Positions 9,074 through 17,893 are shown, counted from the stretch's first letter. The stretch: DNA of 64,000 nucleotides from Aquamicrobium sp. (GCF_023954335.1 NZ_JAMLIE010000007.1:53559-117558); one strand, 5' to 3'. The notes: generated by a model from the letters alone, not told the origin. Numbers and translations are program-made.

Positions 9074-10378
9074 CTATTCCGCGGCGACCAGAACAGGCCG
9101 TGCCTGATGGGCGTTGCGGGTGAATTCGTCGATGCGGCGCTCGATCTCGGGCCGGAAATGGCGGATCAGGCCCTGGATCGGCCAGGCGGCGGCGTCGCCC
9201 AGCGCGCAGATCGTGTGGCCCTCGACCTGCTTGGTCACGTCGAGCAGCATGTCGATCTCGCGCTTCTGCGCCTGCCCGACGACGAGGCGCTCCATGACGC
9301 GCCACATCCAGCCGGTGCCTTCGCGGCAGGGCGTGCACTGGCCGCAGCTCTCGTGCTTGTAGAAGTAGGAGAGCCGCGCGATCGCCTTCACGATGTCGGT
9401 CGACTTGTCCATGACGATGACGGCCGCGGTGCCGAGGCCGGACTTGAGATCGCGCAGCGCGTCGAAATCCATCGGCGCGTCGGCGATCTCGGCTGCCGGC
9501 ACCAGCGGCACCGACGAGCCGCCGGGAATGACCGCGAGCAGATTGTCCCAGCCGCCGCGGATGCCGCCGCAATGGCGGTCGATCAGCTCGCGGAACGGGA
9601 TCGACATCGCCTCTTCCACCGTGCACGGGTTGTTGACGTGGCCGGAGACGCAGAACAGCTTCGTGCCGACATTGTTCGGCCGGCCGAAGGACGAGAACCA
9701 CGCCGCGCCGCGGCGCAGGATGGTCGGCGCCACCGCGATCGACTCGACGTTGTTGACCGTGGTCGGGCAGCCGTAGAGGCCGACATTGGCCGGGAACGGC
9801 GGCTTCAGGCGCGGCTGGCCCTTCTTGCCCTCGAGGCTTTCGAGCAGCGCGGTCTCCTCGCCGCAGATATAGGCGCCGGCGCCGTGGTGGACGTAGACGT
9901 CCATATCCCAGCCATTCTTGTTGTCCTTGCCGAGCAGGCCCGCCTCATAGGCCTCGTCGACCGCGCGCTGGAGCGCCTCGCGCTCGCGCACGAACTCGCC
10001 GCGGACATAGATGTAGGCCGTGTGCGCGCCCATGGCGAAGCCGGCGATCAGGCAGCCCTCGACCAGCGTGTGCGGGTCGTGGCGCAGGATCTCGCGGTCC
10101 TTGCAGGTGCCCGGCTCGGATTCGTCGGCGTTGACGACGAGATAATGCGGGCGGCCGTCGCTCTGCTTGGGCATGAACGACCATTTGAGGCCGGTCGGGA
10201 AGCCGGCGCCGCCGCGGCCGCGCAGGCCGGACGCCTTCATCTCGTCGATGATCCAGTCGCGGCCCTTGTCGATCAGCGCCCGCGTGTCGTCCCAGTGGCC
10301 GCGGCGCATCGCGCCGGCCAGCGACCGGTCGAAGCGGCCGTAGATGTTGGTGAAGATGCGGTCCTTGTCCTGCAGCAT
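9074..10378 (-). CDS. nuoF: NADH-quinone oxidoreductase subunit F (NADH/FMN-binding)
   Basis: This 434-residue subunit binds NADH, FMN and cluster N3 and is the entry point for electrons. Visible motifs are the nucleotide-binding loop GLRGRGGAGFPTGLKW (51-66), the FMN region (YICGEETALLESLEGKKG), and the 4Fe-4S motif ESCGQCTPCREG near residue 350 with its distant Cys in TICALGDAAAWP. It starts at ATG 10378 with a GAGGGG ribosome-binding site and follows nuoE by 10 bases. Length is normal. Confidence 0.97.
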   Translation of the reverse strand: MLQDKDRIFTNIYGRFDRSLAGAMRRGHWDDTRALIDKGRDWIIDEMKASGLRGRGGAGFPTGLKWSFMPKQSDGRPHYLVVNADESEPGTCKDREILRHDPHTLVEGCLIAGFAMGAHTAYIYVRGEFVREREALQRAVDEAYEAGLLGKDNKNGWDMDVYVHHGAGAYICGEETALLESLEGKKGQPRLKPPFPANVGLYGCPTTVNNVESIAVAPTILRRGAAWFSSFGRPNNVGTKLFCVSGHVNNPCTVEEAMSIPFRELIDRHCGGIRGGWDNLLAVIPGGSSVPLVPAAEIADAPMDFDALRDLKSGLGTAAVIVMDKSTDIVKAIARLSYFYKHESCGQCTPCREGTGWMWRVMERLVVGQAQKREIDMLLDVTKQVEGHTICALGDAAAWPIQGLIRHFRPEIERRIDEFTRNAHQARPVLVAAE

Positions 10379-10388
10379 CGCTAGCCCC

Positions 10389-11627
10389 TCACCTCGGCTT
10401 CTTGCCGAAGACGCGGATGTACTCGGCCTCGCCGCCCTTCGCGAGCGCCTTGGCCTGCTTCACCCATTCCTCGCGTTCGATCCGGCCCTTGAAACGCAGA
10501 TAGCTGTCCACCCATTCGCGCTCGGCCTTCTTCCACGCGCCGATCTGCGCCCATGTGTAGATGCCGAGCTCGTGGAGCAGCCGCTCGTTCTTCGGGCCGA
10601 CGCCGGCGATCAGTTGCAGATCGTCGGGCTGCGCCGGCCGCTCGATGGCTGCCGGACGGTTCGGATCGTCGAGCGAAACCACGGGCGCAGCAGCGGATTC
10701 GGGCTTGCCGGCGTCCTTGCCCGACTCCGGGGCCTTGAAGGCCTGGACGGCGTCGGCCTGCTTGCCGGAGTGCGCGCGGGGCTCGCCGCTCGCGGCCTTG
10801 TCGGCGGCCTTTTTGTCCTCACGCGGCGGCTTGACGCTCGCCGCGGCCTCGGCCCCGGGGCTCACCTTGACCTTGGACGGCGACTTCACCGCCGGGCTGG
10901 TCTCGATGGCGTCGGTCTTCGGCTTGGCGGCCAGCGTCGGCGCGACGGGCGCGGCGTCGGCCCTGGCCTTCGCGGCGGCCCTTGCGTCGCGGTCGCGGTT
11001 CTCCTTGAAGAAGATCGTCTCGTCGGTCAGCGTGGACTGGCCGGAAAGCGGCGCCGAATAGGTGCGCCCGTTCTGCGGCCCGGCCGGCACCCCGGCGCCT
11101 CTGCCCGCCTCGAACTCGTCGATGATCTCGGCCAGCCGCTCCGGCGTCAGGTCCTCGTAGGTGTCCTTGAAGATCATGACCATCGGCGCGTTGACGCAGG
11201 CGCCCTGGCACTCGACCTCTTCCCACGACAGCGTGCCGCCCTCATTGGTGTGGAACTGCTCGGGGTGGATCTTCTCGCGGCAGACCCGCTTCAGGTCCTC
11301 GGCGCCGCGCAGCATGCAGGGCGTGGTGCCGCAGACCTGGATATGGGCCTTCGTGCCGACCGGCTTGATCTGGAACTGGGTGTAGAAGGTCGCGACCTCA
11401 AGCGCGCGGATGTAGGGCATGCCCAGCATGTCGGCGACATATTCGATGGTGGCGCGGGAGACCCAGCCTTCCTGCTCCTGCGCGCGCATCAGCAGCGGAA
11501 TGACCGCCGACGCCTGCCGGCCCTTGGGATAGCGCTTGACGACCTGCTTGGCCCAGGCCGCGTTCTCCCGGCTGAAGGCGAAGCTCTCCGGCTGGACGGA
11601 TTCATCTGCGAGACGGCGGACGGACAT
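10389..11627 (-). CDS. nuoE: NADH-quinone oxidoreductase subunit E with long C-terminal extension
   Basis: This 412-residue protein is much longer than the 160-220 residues of a basic NuoE. Residues 1-200 are the thioredoxin-like 2Fe-2S (N1a) domain with C99, C104, C140 and C144 (VCGTTPC, CQGAC). Residues 200-330 form a low-complexity Ala/Lys/Pro linker. Residues about 335-400 form a helix-hairpin-helix-like domain (LIAGVGPKNERLLHELGI) homologous to the C-terminus of the protein encoded between nuoF and nuoG. Such extensions are known in rhizobial NuoE; their function is not established. The ATG overlaps the nuoD stop by one base (TAATG). Confidence 0.95.
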   Translation of the reverse strand: MSVRRLADESVQPESFAFSRENAAWAKQVVKRYPKGRQASAVIPLLMRAQEQEGWVSRATIEYVADMLGMPYIRALEVATFYTQFQIKPVGTKAHIQVCGTTPCMLRGAEDLKRVCREKIHPEQFHTNEGGTLSWEEVECQGACVNAPMVMIFKDTYEDLTPERLAEIIDEFEAGRGAGVPAGPQNGRTYSAPLSGQSTLTDETIFFKENRDRDARAAAKARADAAPVAPTLAAKPKTDAIETSPAVKSPSKVKVSPGAEAAASVKPPREDKKAADKAASGEPRAHSGKQADAVQAFKAPESGKDAGKPESAAAPVVSLDDPNRPAAIERPAQPDDLQLIAGVGPKNERLLHELGIYTWAQIGAWKKAEREWVDSYLRFKGRIEREEWVKQAKALAKGGEAEYIRVFGKKPR

Positions 11628-12817
11628 TATCGGTCGACCTCACCAAACACGATGTCGAGGGAGCCGAGGATGGCGGAGACGTCGGCCAGCATGTGGCCCC
11701 GGCACAGGAAGTCCATCGCCTGCAGATGCGCGAAACCGGGGGCGCGCAGCTTGCAGCGATAGGGTTTGTTGGTGCCGTCGGAGACCAGATAGACGCCGAA
11801 CTCGCCCTTCGGCGCCTCGACGGCGGCGTAGACCTCGCCCGCCGGCACGCGGTAGCCCTCGGTGTAGAGCTTGAAATGGTGGATCAGCGCCTCCATCGAG
11901 CGCTTCATCTCGCCGCGCTTGGGCGGCACCACCTTGCCGTCGACCGCCGAAACCGGGCCGACCCGGTCCTTGCCGAGCAGCAGGTCGACGCACTGGCGGA
12001 TGATCTTCGCCGACTGGCGCATCTCCTCCATGCGGATCAGGTAGCGGTCGTAGCAGTCGCCGTTCTTGCCGATCGGGACGTCGAACTCCATCTCGGCGTA
12101 GCACTCGTAGGGCTGCGACTTGCGCAGGTCCCACGCCGCGCCCGAGCCGCGCACCATGACGCCCGAGAAGCCGCGCGCCCACGCGTCCTCGAGGCTGACG
12201 ACGGCGATGTCGACGTTGCGCTGCTTGAAGATGCGGTTCGCGGTCAGGAGGTCGTCGAGATCGTCGACCGTCTTCAGGAACGGGTCGACCCACCGGCCGA
12301 TGTCCTCGACGAGCTGGTCGGGCAGGTCCTGATGGACGCCGCCGGGCCGGAAATAGGCCGCGTGCATGCGCGAGCCGGAGGCGCGCTCGTAGAAGACCAT
12401 CAGCTTCTCGCGCTCGACGAAGCCCCAGAGCGGCGGCGTCAGCGCGCCGACGTCCATGGCCTGCGTCGTCACGTTGAGCATGTGCGACAGGATGCGGCCG
12501 ATCTCGCTGTAGAGCACGCGGATCACCTGCCCGCGGCGCGGCACCTCGATGCCGAGCAGCCGCTCGGCGGCGAGCGCGAAGGCATGCTCCTGGTTCATCG
12601 GCGCGCAATAATCGAGCCGGTCGAGATAGGGCACGGCCTGCAGGTAGGTCTTCTGCTCCATCAGCTTCTCGGTGCCGCGATGCAGCAGCCCGATATGCGG
12701 GTCGGCGCGGTCGACCACCTCGCCGTCCAGCTCGAGCACGAGACGCAGAACGCCATGCGCCGCAGGATGTTGCGGGCCGAAGTTGATGTTGAAGTTGCGG
12801 ACGGCGGTTTCGACCAT
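11627..12817 (-). CDS. nuoD: NADH-quinone oxidoreductase subunit D
   Basis: This 396-residue 49-kDa-type subunit forms the quinone-binding pocket with NuoB. Its N-terminus has the family motif NINFGPQHPAAHGVLRL, including the His involved in quinone protonation, and TEKLMEQKTYLQAVPYLDRL follows. I chose ATG 12817 (MVETAVRNF) because it matches the family start. The upstream in-frame extension overlaps nuoC and lacks similarity. It overlaps nuoE by one base. Confidence 0.96.
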   Translation of the reverse strand: MVETAVRNFNINFGPQHPAAHGVLRLVLELDGEVVDRADPHIGLLHRGTEKLMEQKTYLQAVPYLDRLDYCAPMNQEHAFALAAERLLGIEVPRRGQVIRVLYSEIGRILSHMLNVTTQAMDVGALTPPLWGFVEREKLMVFYERASGSRMHAAYFRPGGVHQDLPDQLVEDIGRWVDPFLKTVDDLDDLLTANRIFKQRNVDIAVVSLEDAWARGFSGVMVRGSGAAWDLRKSQPYECYAEMEFDVPIGKNGDCYDRYLIRMEEMRQSAKIIRQCVDLLLGKDRVGPVSAVDGKVVPPKRGEMKRSMEALIHHFKLYTEGYRVPAGEVYAAVEAPKGEFGVYLVSDGTNKPYRCKLRAPGFAHLQAMDFLCRGHMLADVSAILGSLDIVFGEVDR

Positions 12818-12825
12818 GGAACGCC

Positions 12826-13431
12826 TCAGTTCGCCTTGGCCTTCTCGTCGCCGGGCAGCACGTAGTCCGTACCTTCCCAAGGCGACAGGAAGTCGAAATT
12901 GCGGAATTCCTGCTTCAGCTCGACCTTCTCGTAGACGACGCGCTTGACCTCGTCGTCATAGCGCACCTCGACGAAGCCGGTGACGGGGAAGTCCTTGCGC
13001 AGCGGATAGCCCTCGAAGCCGTAGTCGGTGAGGATGCGGCGAAGCTCGGGATGGCCGGAGAACAGGACGCCGTAGAGGTCGAACGTCTCGCGCTCGTACC
13101 AGTCGGCGCCGGGATAGACCGAAACGGCGGACGGGATCGGCGTTTCCTCGTCGGTCTCGACCTTGACGCGCACGCGCAGGTTCTGGCGCGGCGACAGGAG
13201 GTGATAGAGCACGTCGAAGCGCCGCTCGCGCGCCGGGTAGTCGGCGCCGCAGATGTCGATGAACGAGACGAACTGGCACTGGGCGTCGTCGCGCAGGAAG
13301 GTCAGCACGTCGAGGATGTCGCTCCCCTCGACGGAGAGCGTCAGTTCGCCGAAGGCTATTGTCGCGTCGGCGAGCTTCGCGCCGAGGCGCTCCCGCAGAT
13401 AGGCGGAAAGATCGGAAAGAGCTTCGCTCAC
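12826..13431 (-). CDS. nuoC: NADH-quinone oxidoreductase subunit C
   Basis: This 201-residue 30-kDa-type subunit is a separate gene, not fused to nuoD as in E. coli. Family motifs are ERRFDVLYHLLSPRQN and ERETFDLYGVLFSGHPELRR, with DYGFEGYPLRKDFPVTGF near the end. The start is a GTG at 13431, preceded by AGGAG that overlaps the nuoB stop codon. The longer open frame upstream is antisense-free but has no NuoC similarity. Start codon choice is fairly secure. Confidence 0.95.
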   Translation of the reverse strand: MSEALSDLSAYLRERLGAKLADATIAFGELTLSVEGSDILDVLTFLRDDAQCQFVSFIDICGADYPARERRFDVLYHLLSPRQNLRVRVKVETDEETPIPSAVSVYPGADWYERETFDLYGVLFSGHPELRRILTDYGFEGYPLRKDFPVTGFVEVRYDDEVKRVVYEKVELKQEFRNFDFLSPWEGTDYVLPGDEKAKAN

Positions 13432-13441
13432 GCCTTGTCTC

Positions 13442-14023
13442 CTACCGTTCGATCGTGCCGGTGCGGCGGATCTTCTTCTGAAGCAGAAGGATGCCGTAGA
13501 GCAGCGCCTCGGCCGTGGGCGGGCAGCCCGGCACGTAGATGTCGACCGGCACGATGCGGTCGCAGCCGCGCACCACCGAATAGGAATAGTGATAGTAGCC
13601 GCCGCCATTGGCGCACGAGCCCATGGAAATGACGTAGCGCGGCTCCGGCATCTGGTCGTAGACCTTGCGCAGGGCGGGCGCCATCTTGTTGGTCAGCGTG
13701 CCGGCGACGATCATCACGTCCGACTGGCGCGGCGAGCCGCGCGGGGCGATGCCGAAGCGCTCGCTGTCGTAATGCGGCATGGCCGAATGGATCATCTCGA
13801 CCGCGCAGCAGGCGAGGCCGAAGGTCATGTACATCAGCGAGCCGGTGCGCGCCCAGGTGATGAGAGCGTCGGCCGAGGTGACGAGGAAGCCCTTGTCGGA
13901 AAGCTCGTCGTTCAGGTCGCCGAAGAAGCGGTCGTCGGCCCCGACGGGCTTGCCGGTCGAGGGGTCGATGATTCCCCTCGGCCTCGGGGCCACGAGGGTC
14001 TGGGAGCGGTCGTTCAATCCCAT
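13442..14023 (-). CDS. nuoB: NADH-quinone oxidoreductase subunit B
   Basis: This 193-residue subunit ligates the terminal 4Fe-4S cluster N2, which reduces quinone. The ligands C72 and C73 (adjacent, GLACCAVEM), C137 (MGSCANGGGYYHYS) and C167 (YVPGCPPTAEALL) are all present. I chose ATG 14023 (MGLNDRSQ), which has a GGGAG site and matches rhizobial NuoB, over an ATG seven codons upstream. The start overlaps the end of nuoA by 10 bases. Confidence 0.97.
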   Translation of the reverse strand: MGLNDRSQTLVAPRPRGIIDPSTGKPVGADDRFFGDLNDELSDKGFLVTSADALITWARTGSLMYMTFGLACCAVEMIHSAMPHYDSERFGIAPRGSPRQSDVMIVAGTLTNKMAPALRKVYDQMPEPRYVISMGSCANGGGYYHYSYSVVRGCDRIVPVDIYVPGCPPTAEALLYGILLLQKKIRRTGTIER

Positions 14024-14379
14024 TCCAGCGCTCCCTTCTTCCATTCATAGATGAAGCCGATGGTCAGCACGCCGAGGAACACCATCATCGACCAGAACCC
14101 GAACCAGCCGATCTCGCCGAAGGAGACCGCCCACGGGAACAGGAAGGCCACTTCGAGGTCGAAGATGATGAACAGGATGGCGACGAGGTAGAAACGCACG
14201 TCGAACTTCATGCGCGCGTCGTCGAAGGCGTTGAAGCCGCACTCGTAGGCGGAGAGCTTTTCCGGGTCCGGATTGCTGTATGCGACCAGGAAAGGCGCAA
14301 CGACAAGCGCCACAGCGACGAGGAGCGCCACACCGATGAAGATCACGATGGGCAGATAGGAACCGAGTAGCTCGCTCAT
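14014..14379 (-). CDS. nuoA: NADH-quinone oxidoreductase subunit A
   Basis: This 121-residue protein has three membrane helices and corresponds to NuoA/ND3. The long loop after helix 1 has the conserved SAYECGFNAFDDARMKFDVR, including the ECGF Cys next to the quinone cavity. ATG 14379 (MSELLGSYLP) matches the family. The open frame continues upstream through the intergenic region without similarity. It is the first gene of the operon. Confidence 0.96.
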   Translation of the reverse strand: MSELLGSYLPIVIFIGVALLVAVALVVAPFLVAYSNPDPEKLSAYECGFNAFDDARMKFDVRFYLVAILFIIFDLEVAFLFPWAVSFGEIGWFGFWSMMVFLGVLTIGFIYEWKKGALEWD

Positions 14380-14560
14380 GGTCTTTCCGTTGGCTTGCCG
14401 ACGTTCCGCCGCGATGGGCTTACTATACACCGATACGGGAACGTCGTGGCGACAGAATTTCCCGCCGGCCCCCGCGCGGCGCAGGCTTGCTGCGACGCGG
14501 CGAGGGTTAGCGCAGGCGCAGGCGCGAAGCAAGTCAAACCTTGCCCCATGTTGCGCTGCG
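14380..14560 (-). promoter_or_regulatory. Upstream region of the nuo operon with candidate promoters
   Basis: This 181-base gap must hold the nuo promoter if the operon is transcribed on its own. Two minus-strand candidates are visible. One is a TTGACT -35 (14532-14537) with CGCTAA (14507-14512) 19 bases away. The other is a TATAGT -10 (14422-14427) without a convincing -35. Neither is decisive. Confidence 0.3.
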
Positions 14561-15070
14561 TCAACCGCCGAGCGGCAAAACGAACGGAACGCCCTCGTAG
14601 GCATCCTCGCCACGACCGATCGCCGCGATTGCCCCGATCATCCGCCCCTGCCGGGCCAGAAGCGCGTCAGCATGTCGCACGAGCAGCGGATTCGGGGTTG
14701 CCGAAGGCGCGGCGAGCCGCAGCGTCCACGCCAGTTCCGCCTCGTCGCGATCCGGCGCCAGCGCGGCCGCGACGATATAGGCGGCCGCGGTGGAGCGGCT
14801 GATGCCGGCGAAGCAGTTGATGGCGAGCGGCCGCGCGCGGTCCCAGCGCCGGGCGAAGGCGATCAGGCTCTCGACATGCGCCCTGCCCGGCGCGACCAGC
14901 CCGGCCTGCATCTCGGCGATGTCGTTCATCTTCAGGAACAGGTGGTTTTCCGGCGCGATTCCCGCCGGGCGGGTGAAATCCGTCCCGGCGGCGAGCAGCG
15001 TCACCAGATGCGCCGCGCCCGACGCGGCGAGCGTTTCCTCGACCTTCGTGGCGGAACAGACGTGGATCAC
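14561..15070 (-). CDS. Tyrosine/dual-specificity phosphatase-like protein
   Basis: This 169-residue protein has the CX5R signature of cysteine phosphatases: C86-FAGIS-R92 in INCFAGISRSTAAAYIVAA. The residue before the Cys is Asn, not the usual His. A possible general-acid Asp is at about 50 (KMNDIAEM). The fold and size fit a small dual-specificity phosphatase. The substrate is unknown; proteins of this kind are common in rhizobia. It lies upstream of nuoA on the same strand with a 181-base gap, so it may be transcribed separately. The short C-terminal tail ends VPFVLPLGG. Confidence 0.75.
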   Translation of the reverse strand: MIHVCSATKVEETLAASGAAHLVTLLAAGTDFTRPAGIAPENHLFLKMNDIAEMQAGLVAPGRAHVESLIAFARRWDRARPLAINCFAGISRSTAAAYIVAAALAPDRDEAELAWTLRLAAPSATPNPLLVRHADALLARQGRMIGAIAAIGRGEDAYEGVPFVLPLGG

Positions 15071-15195
15071 GGTCGCAACTTTCCTTAGCCGGATGTGATG
15101 CGCGGAAAAGCCGGCGGCCGGCGCGCATTCACCTGCCGTTCATTGCATGGACGCCATATATGACGCAAACTCTCGCCTGCAACGGAGCATTCGCC

Positions 15196-15978
15196 GTGTC
15201 ACGTCCCATCTCCACCCGCCGCCATTTCATGCTCGCTTCGCTGGGCGTCGCAAGCATGCTTTCCGCGCTTCCGGCGCTGGCGGATGGGGTCGAACCCGTG
15301 CTGACGATCAAGGGCGAACTGACCTATCTGCAGCGCATCGCCCTTCCCGACAATGCGGTGGCCATCGTCGAGGTGAAGCCCGACGACGCGCCGGACGGCG
15401 CTTCCGTCACCGCCGAGACGCGCATCGCGCTCGAGGGCCGGCAGGTGCCTGTGGCCTTCACGCTCGACGTGCCGCGCGCCCATCTCGATGCCGGCAAGAC
15501 CTATGTGCTGCGCGGCGGCATAGAGGTCGATTCGCAGATGCGCTGGCTGTCCGACCCCGTGACGATCGATACGGCCGGCCGGACCGTCGACGCCGGCACG
15601 ATCAGGCTGTCGCCCTACGAAGGCCCGCCCCCGTTCGGCATCGACGGCAAGGAGTTCATCACCGGCGAGTGGCGCATCGAGGAAGTCGGCGGCCAGCAGG
15701 TGCGCGAGGACATCGCCGCCACCATCGCCTTCGCCGACGACGGCACATTTTCCGGCCGGCTGTGCAATTCCTATCGCGGCGCCTTCAAGCTCGACGGCGC
15801 GTCGATCTCCTTCGGCAAGCCGGCGGCGACCCTGATGGCCTGCCCGGAACCGCAGGCGACGCACGAATGGGCGCTGTTCGACGCCTTCGAGAAGGCCAAA
15901 AGCTGGCGCCCGGGCAAGGACGGCATGCTGGCGATCCTCGACGAGAACGGCAGGACGCTCGTTCTCGTCGGCAAATAG
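15196..15978 (+). CDS. Exported protein with YbaY-like and META (HslJ-like) domains
   Basis: This 260-residue envelope protein has an N-terminal signal with a twin-arginine-like motif (STRRHFMLAS) and a cleavage region near ALPALADG. Residues about 35-145 resemble the YbaY/YscW-type lipoprotein domain (GELTYLQRIALPDNAVAIVE, with a later KTYVLRGGIEVD). Residues about 150-260 resemble a META/HslJ domain (GEWRIEEVGGQQV, FSGRLCNSYRGAF and a C-terminal strand). I chose GTG 15196, preceded by GGAG at 8 bases, over ATG 15160, which lacks a good ribosome-binding site. There is no lipobox Cys. The function is unknown; META domains occur in stress-related envelope proteins. Confidence 0.75.
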   Translation: MSRPISTRRHFMLASLGVASMLSALPALADGVEPVLTIKGELTYLQRIALPDNAVAIVEVKPDDAPDGASVTAETRIALEGRQVPVAFTLDVPRAHLDAGKTYVLRGGIEVDSQMRWLSDPVTIDTAGRTVDAGTIRLSPYEGPPPFGIDGKEFITGEWRIEEVGGQQVREDIAATIAFADDGTFSGRLCNSYRGAFKLDGASISFGKPAATLMACPEPQATHEWALFDAFEKAKSWRPGKDGMLAILDENGRTLVLVGK

Positions 15979-16106
15979 CCGCCAGCCGCTTCCAAATTCC
16001 CATCCGGCTGGCGCAAGAGATTGTCGCCGGCCCGGCCGCTTGCCAGATTGACAAGCGGTCCCTCTTCCGGTCCGCTTGCGCGCCATTTTAGCCGAGGCGC
16101 AGGAAC

Positions 16107-17411
16107 ATGCCGAAGACCGACATCGCCCGCAGGGTCTACAACCACACCTGGAAGCTCGATCCGATCGTGCGCAGCCTGCTCGACACGGATTTCTACAAGC
16201 TCCTGATGCTGCAGATGATCTGGGGTGTCTATCGCGACGTGGACGCCACCTTCTCGCTGATCAACCGCGCGACCTCGGTGCGGCTCGCCGACGAGATCGA
16301 CGAGCAGGAGCTGCGCGCCCAGCTCGACCACGCGCGCACGCTGCGCTTCACCAAGAAGGAGATGATCTGGCTGGCGGGTAACACCTTCTACGGCCGCAAG
16401 CAGATCTTCGAGCCCGATTTCCTCGCCTGGCTGGAGAATTTCCGTCTGCCCGAATACGAGCTCGAGAAGCGCGACGGGCAGTACGAGCTGCATTTCCACG
16501 GCCGCTGGCACGACACCACGATGTGGGAGATCCCGGCGCTGGCGATCATCAACGAGCTGCGCAGCCGGGCGGCGCTGAAGTCGATGGGGCCGTTCGCGCT
16601 CGACGTCACCTATGCGAGGGCCAAGGCCAAGGTGTGGGAGAAGGTCGAGAAGCTGAAGAGATATCCTGACCTGCGCATTTCCGACTTCGGCACGCGCCGC
16701 CGCCATTCCTTCCTGTGGCAGCGCTGGTGCGTCGAGGCGCTGAAGGAAGGCATCGGCGCCTCCTTCACCGGCACGTCGAACGTGCTCTTGGCCATGGACA
16801 CTGATCTCGAGGCGCTCGGCACCAACGCGCACGAGCTGCCGATGGTGCTGGCGGCGCTGACCACCTCGGACGCGGAGCTGCGCACTTCGCCCTATCGCGT
16901 GCTGCAGGACTGGCAGCGCTATTACGGCGGCAACCTCTTGATCGTGCTGCCCGACGCCTTCGGCACCGCCTCGTTCCTGCGCGACGCGCCCGACTGGGTG
17001 GCGGACTGGACGGGCTTCCGCCCGGACAGCGCCCCGCCCATCGAGGGCGGCGAGCGCATCGTCGAATGGTGGCGCGAGCACGGCCGCGACCCGCGCGAAA
17101 AGCTGCTGATCTTCTCCGACGGCCTCGACGTCGACACCATCGTCGACGCGTACAGCCATTTCCGCGGAAAGGTGCGCATGTCGTTCGGCTGGGGCACCAA
17201 TCTGACCAACGATTTCAAGGATTGCGCCCCGGATCGCAACGACGCGTTGAAGGCGATCTCGCTCGTCTGCAAGGTGACGAGCGCCAACGGCCGCCCGGCG
17301 GTGAAGCTGTCCGACAACCCGGAGAAGGCGACCGGCGACCCGGCCGAGATCGCCCGCTATCTCAAGGTGTTCGGCGAAGAGGCGCGCGTGCGGCAGAAGG
17401 TCGAGGTCTGA
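16107..17411 (+). CDS. pncB: Nicotinate phosphoribosyltransferase
   Basis: This 434-residue enzyme converts nicotinate and PRPP (with ATP) to nicotinate mononucleotide, the salvage entry to NAD. It begins with the typical SLLDTDFYKLLMLQMIW (residues 23-39). It carries SDFGTRRRHSF (192-202) and GTSN, followed by the phosphorylatable His at 242 in GTNAHELPM. Length and motif order match the E. coli-type enzyme. It is monocistronic by spacing, with 128 bases upstream and 109 bases to the next start. No truncation is seen. Confidence 0.96.
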   Translation: MPKTDIARRVYNHTWKLDPIVRSLLDTDFYKLLMLQMIWGVYRDVDATFSLINRATSVRLADEIDEQELRAQLDHARTLRFTKKEMIWLAGNTFYGRKQIFEPDFLAWLENFRLPEYELEKRDGQYELHFHGRWHDTTMWEIPALAIINELRSRAALKSMGPFALDVTYARAKAKVWEKVEKLKRYPDLRISDFGTRRRHSFLWQRWCVEALKEGIGASFTGTSNVLLAMDTDLEALGTNAHELPMVLAALTTSDAELRTSPYRVLQDWQRYYGGNLLIVLPDAFGTASFLRDAPDWVADWTGFRPDSAPPIEGGERIVEWWREHGRDPREKLLIFSDGLDVDTIVDAYSHFRGKVRMSFGWGTNLTNDFKDCAPDRNDALKAISLVCKVTSANGRPAVKLSDNPEKATGDPAEIARYLKVFGEEARVRQKVEV

Positions 17412-17520
17412 GCCGCATCTCATGCGGTGCGGGACGATTCTGTCCGGCGGGAAAATGATCTATGGTGGCGCGGCCGGGCTCGCGCATCGTGCCGCCGGTT
17501 CGAACGATGGAGAGAGCGTC

Positions 17521-17856
17521 ATGCGCGTCGTTGCAGCAGCAATTCTGTTTCTTGCCCTTCCCGCGACCGCGTCGGCGGCCTGTTTCGAGAATCTCGGCCA
17601 AACCGGCTGCACGCACCAGGAGACCTTCTCCCGCGAGGATCTGCGGACGCTCTCGTGCCAGAACCTCTGGTACGTGCGCAATTCGATCTACAACGACAAC
17701 GGCTACTGCTTCAAAACGCAGGCGGCGAAGGCGGAGTTCGACAATTCCGACTGCTTCGTCAACGACACTGCAAAGCTGCGCTTCAATAAGCACGAGCAGG
17801 CCAACATCGACCGGATCGTGCGCGTCGAGAAGGAAAAGGGCTGCCGCGCGCCCTAG
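17521..17856 (+). CDS. Secreted YARHG-domain protein
   Basis: This 111-residue protein has a clear Sec signal (MRVVAAAILFLALPATASA, cleavage before ACFENL). The mature part contains LSCQNLWYVRNSIYNDNGYC, the core of a YARHG-type domain (Leu-Trp-Tyr-x-Arg-Asn-x-Ile with a later Gly-x-Cys-Phe). Six Cys in the mature part suggest disulfides in the periplasm. An upstream in-frame ATG at 17422 would add 33 residues that spoil the signal peptide, so I prefer 17521 with GGAGAG nearby. Function unknown. Confidence 0.75.
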   Translation: MRVVAAAILFLALPATASAACFENLGQTGCTHQETFSREDLRTLSCQNLWYVRNSIYNDNGYCFKTQAAKAEFDNSDCFVNDTAKLRFNKHEQANIDRIVRVEKEKGCRAP

Positions 17857-17893
17857 AGCGGCGGACGCCCGGATAAATCCGGGCTGCCGCTCT
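17855..17893. terminator. Strong hairpin after the YARHG gene
   Basis: AGAGCGGC...GCCCGGA at 17855-17873 pairs with TCCGGGC...GCCGCTCT ending at 17893, with a TAAA loop and a small internal bulge. T-rich sequence follows (TCTATCTGTTTGTTTTG). It probably terminates the YARHG transcript and also forms the left part of the repeat described next. Confidence 0.6.

Noticed and set aside
16107..17411. Idea that pncB next to nuo forms an NAD supply/use operon
   Set aside because: pncB is on the opposite strand and separated by two unrelated genes; there is no sequence sign of joint control.
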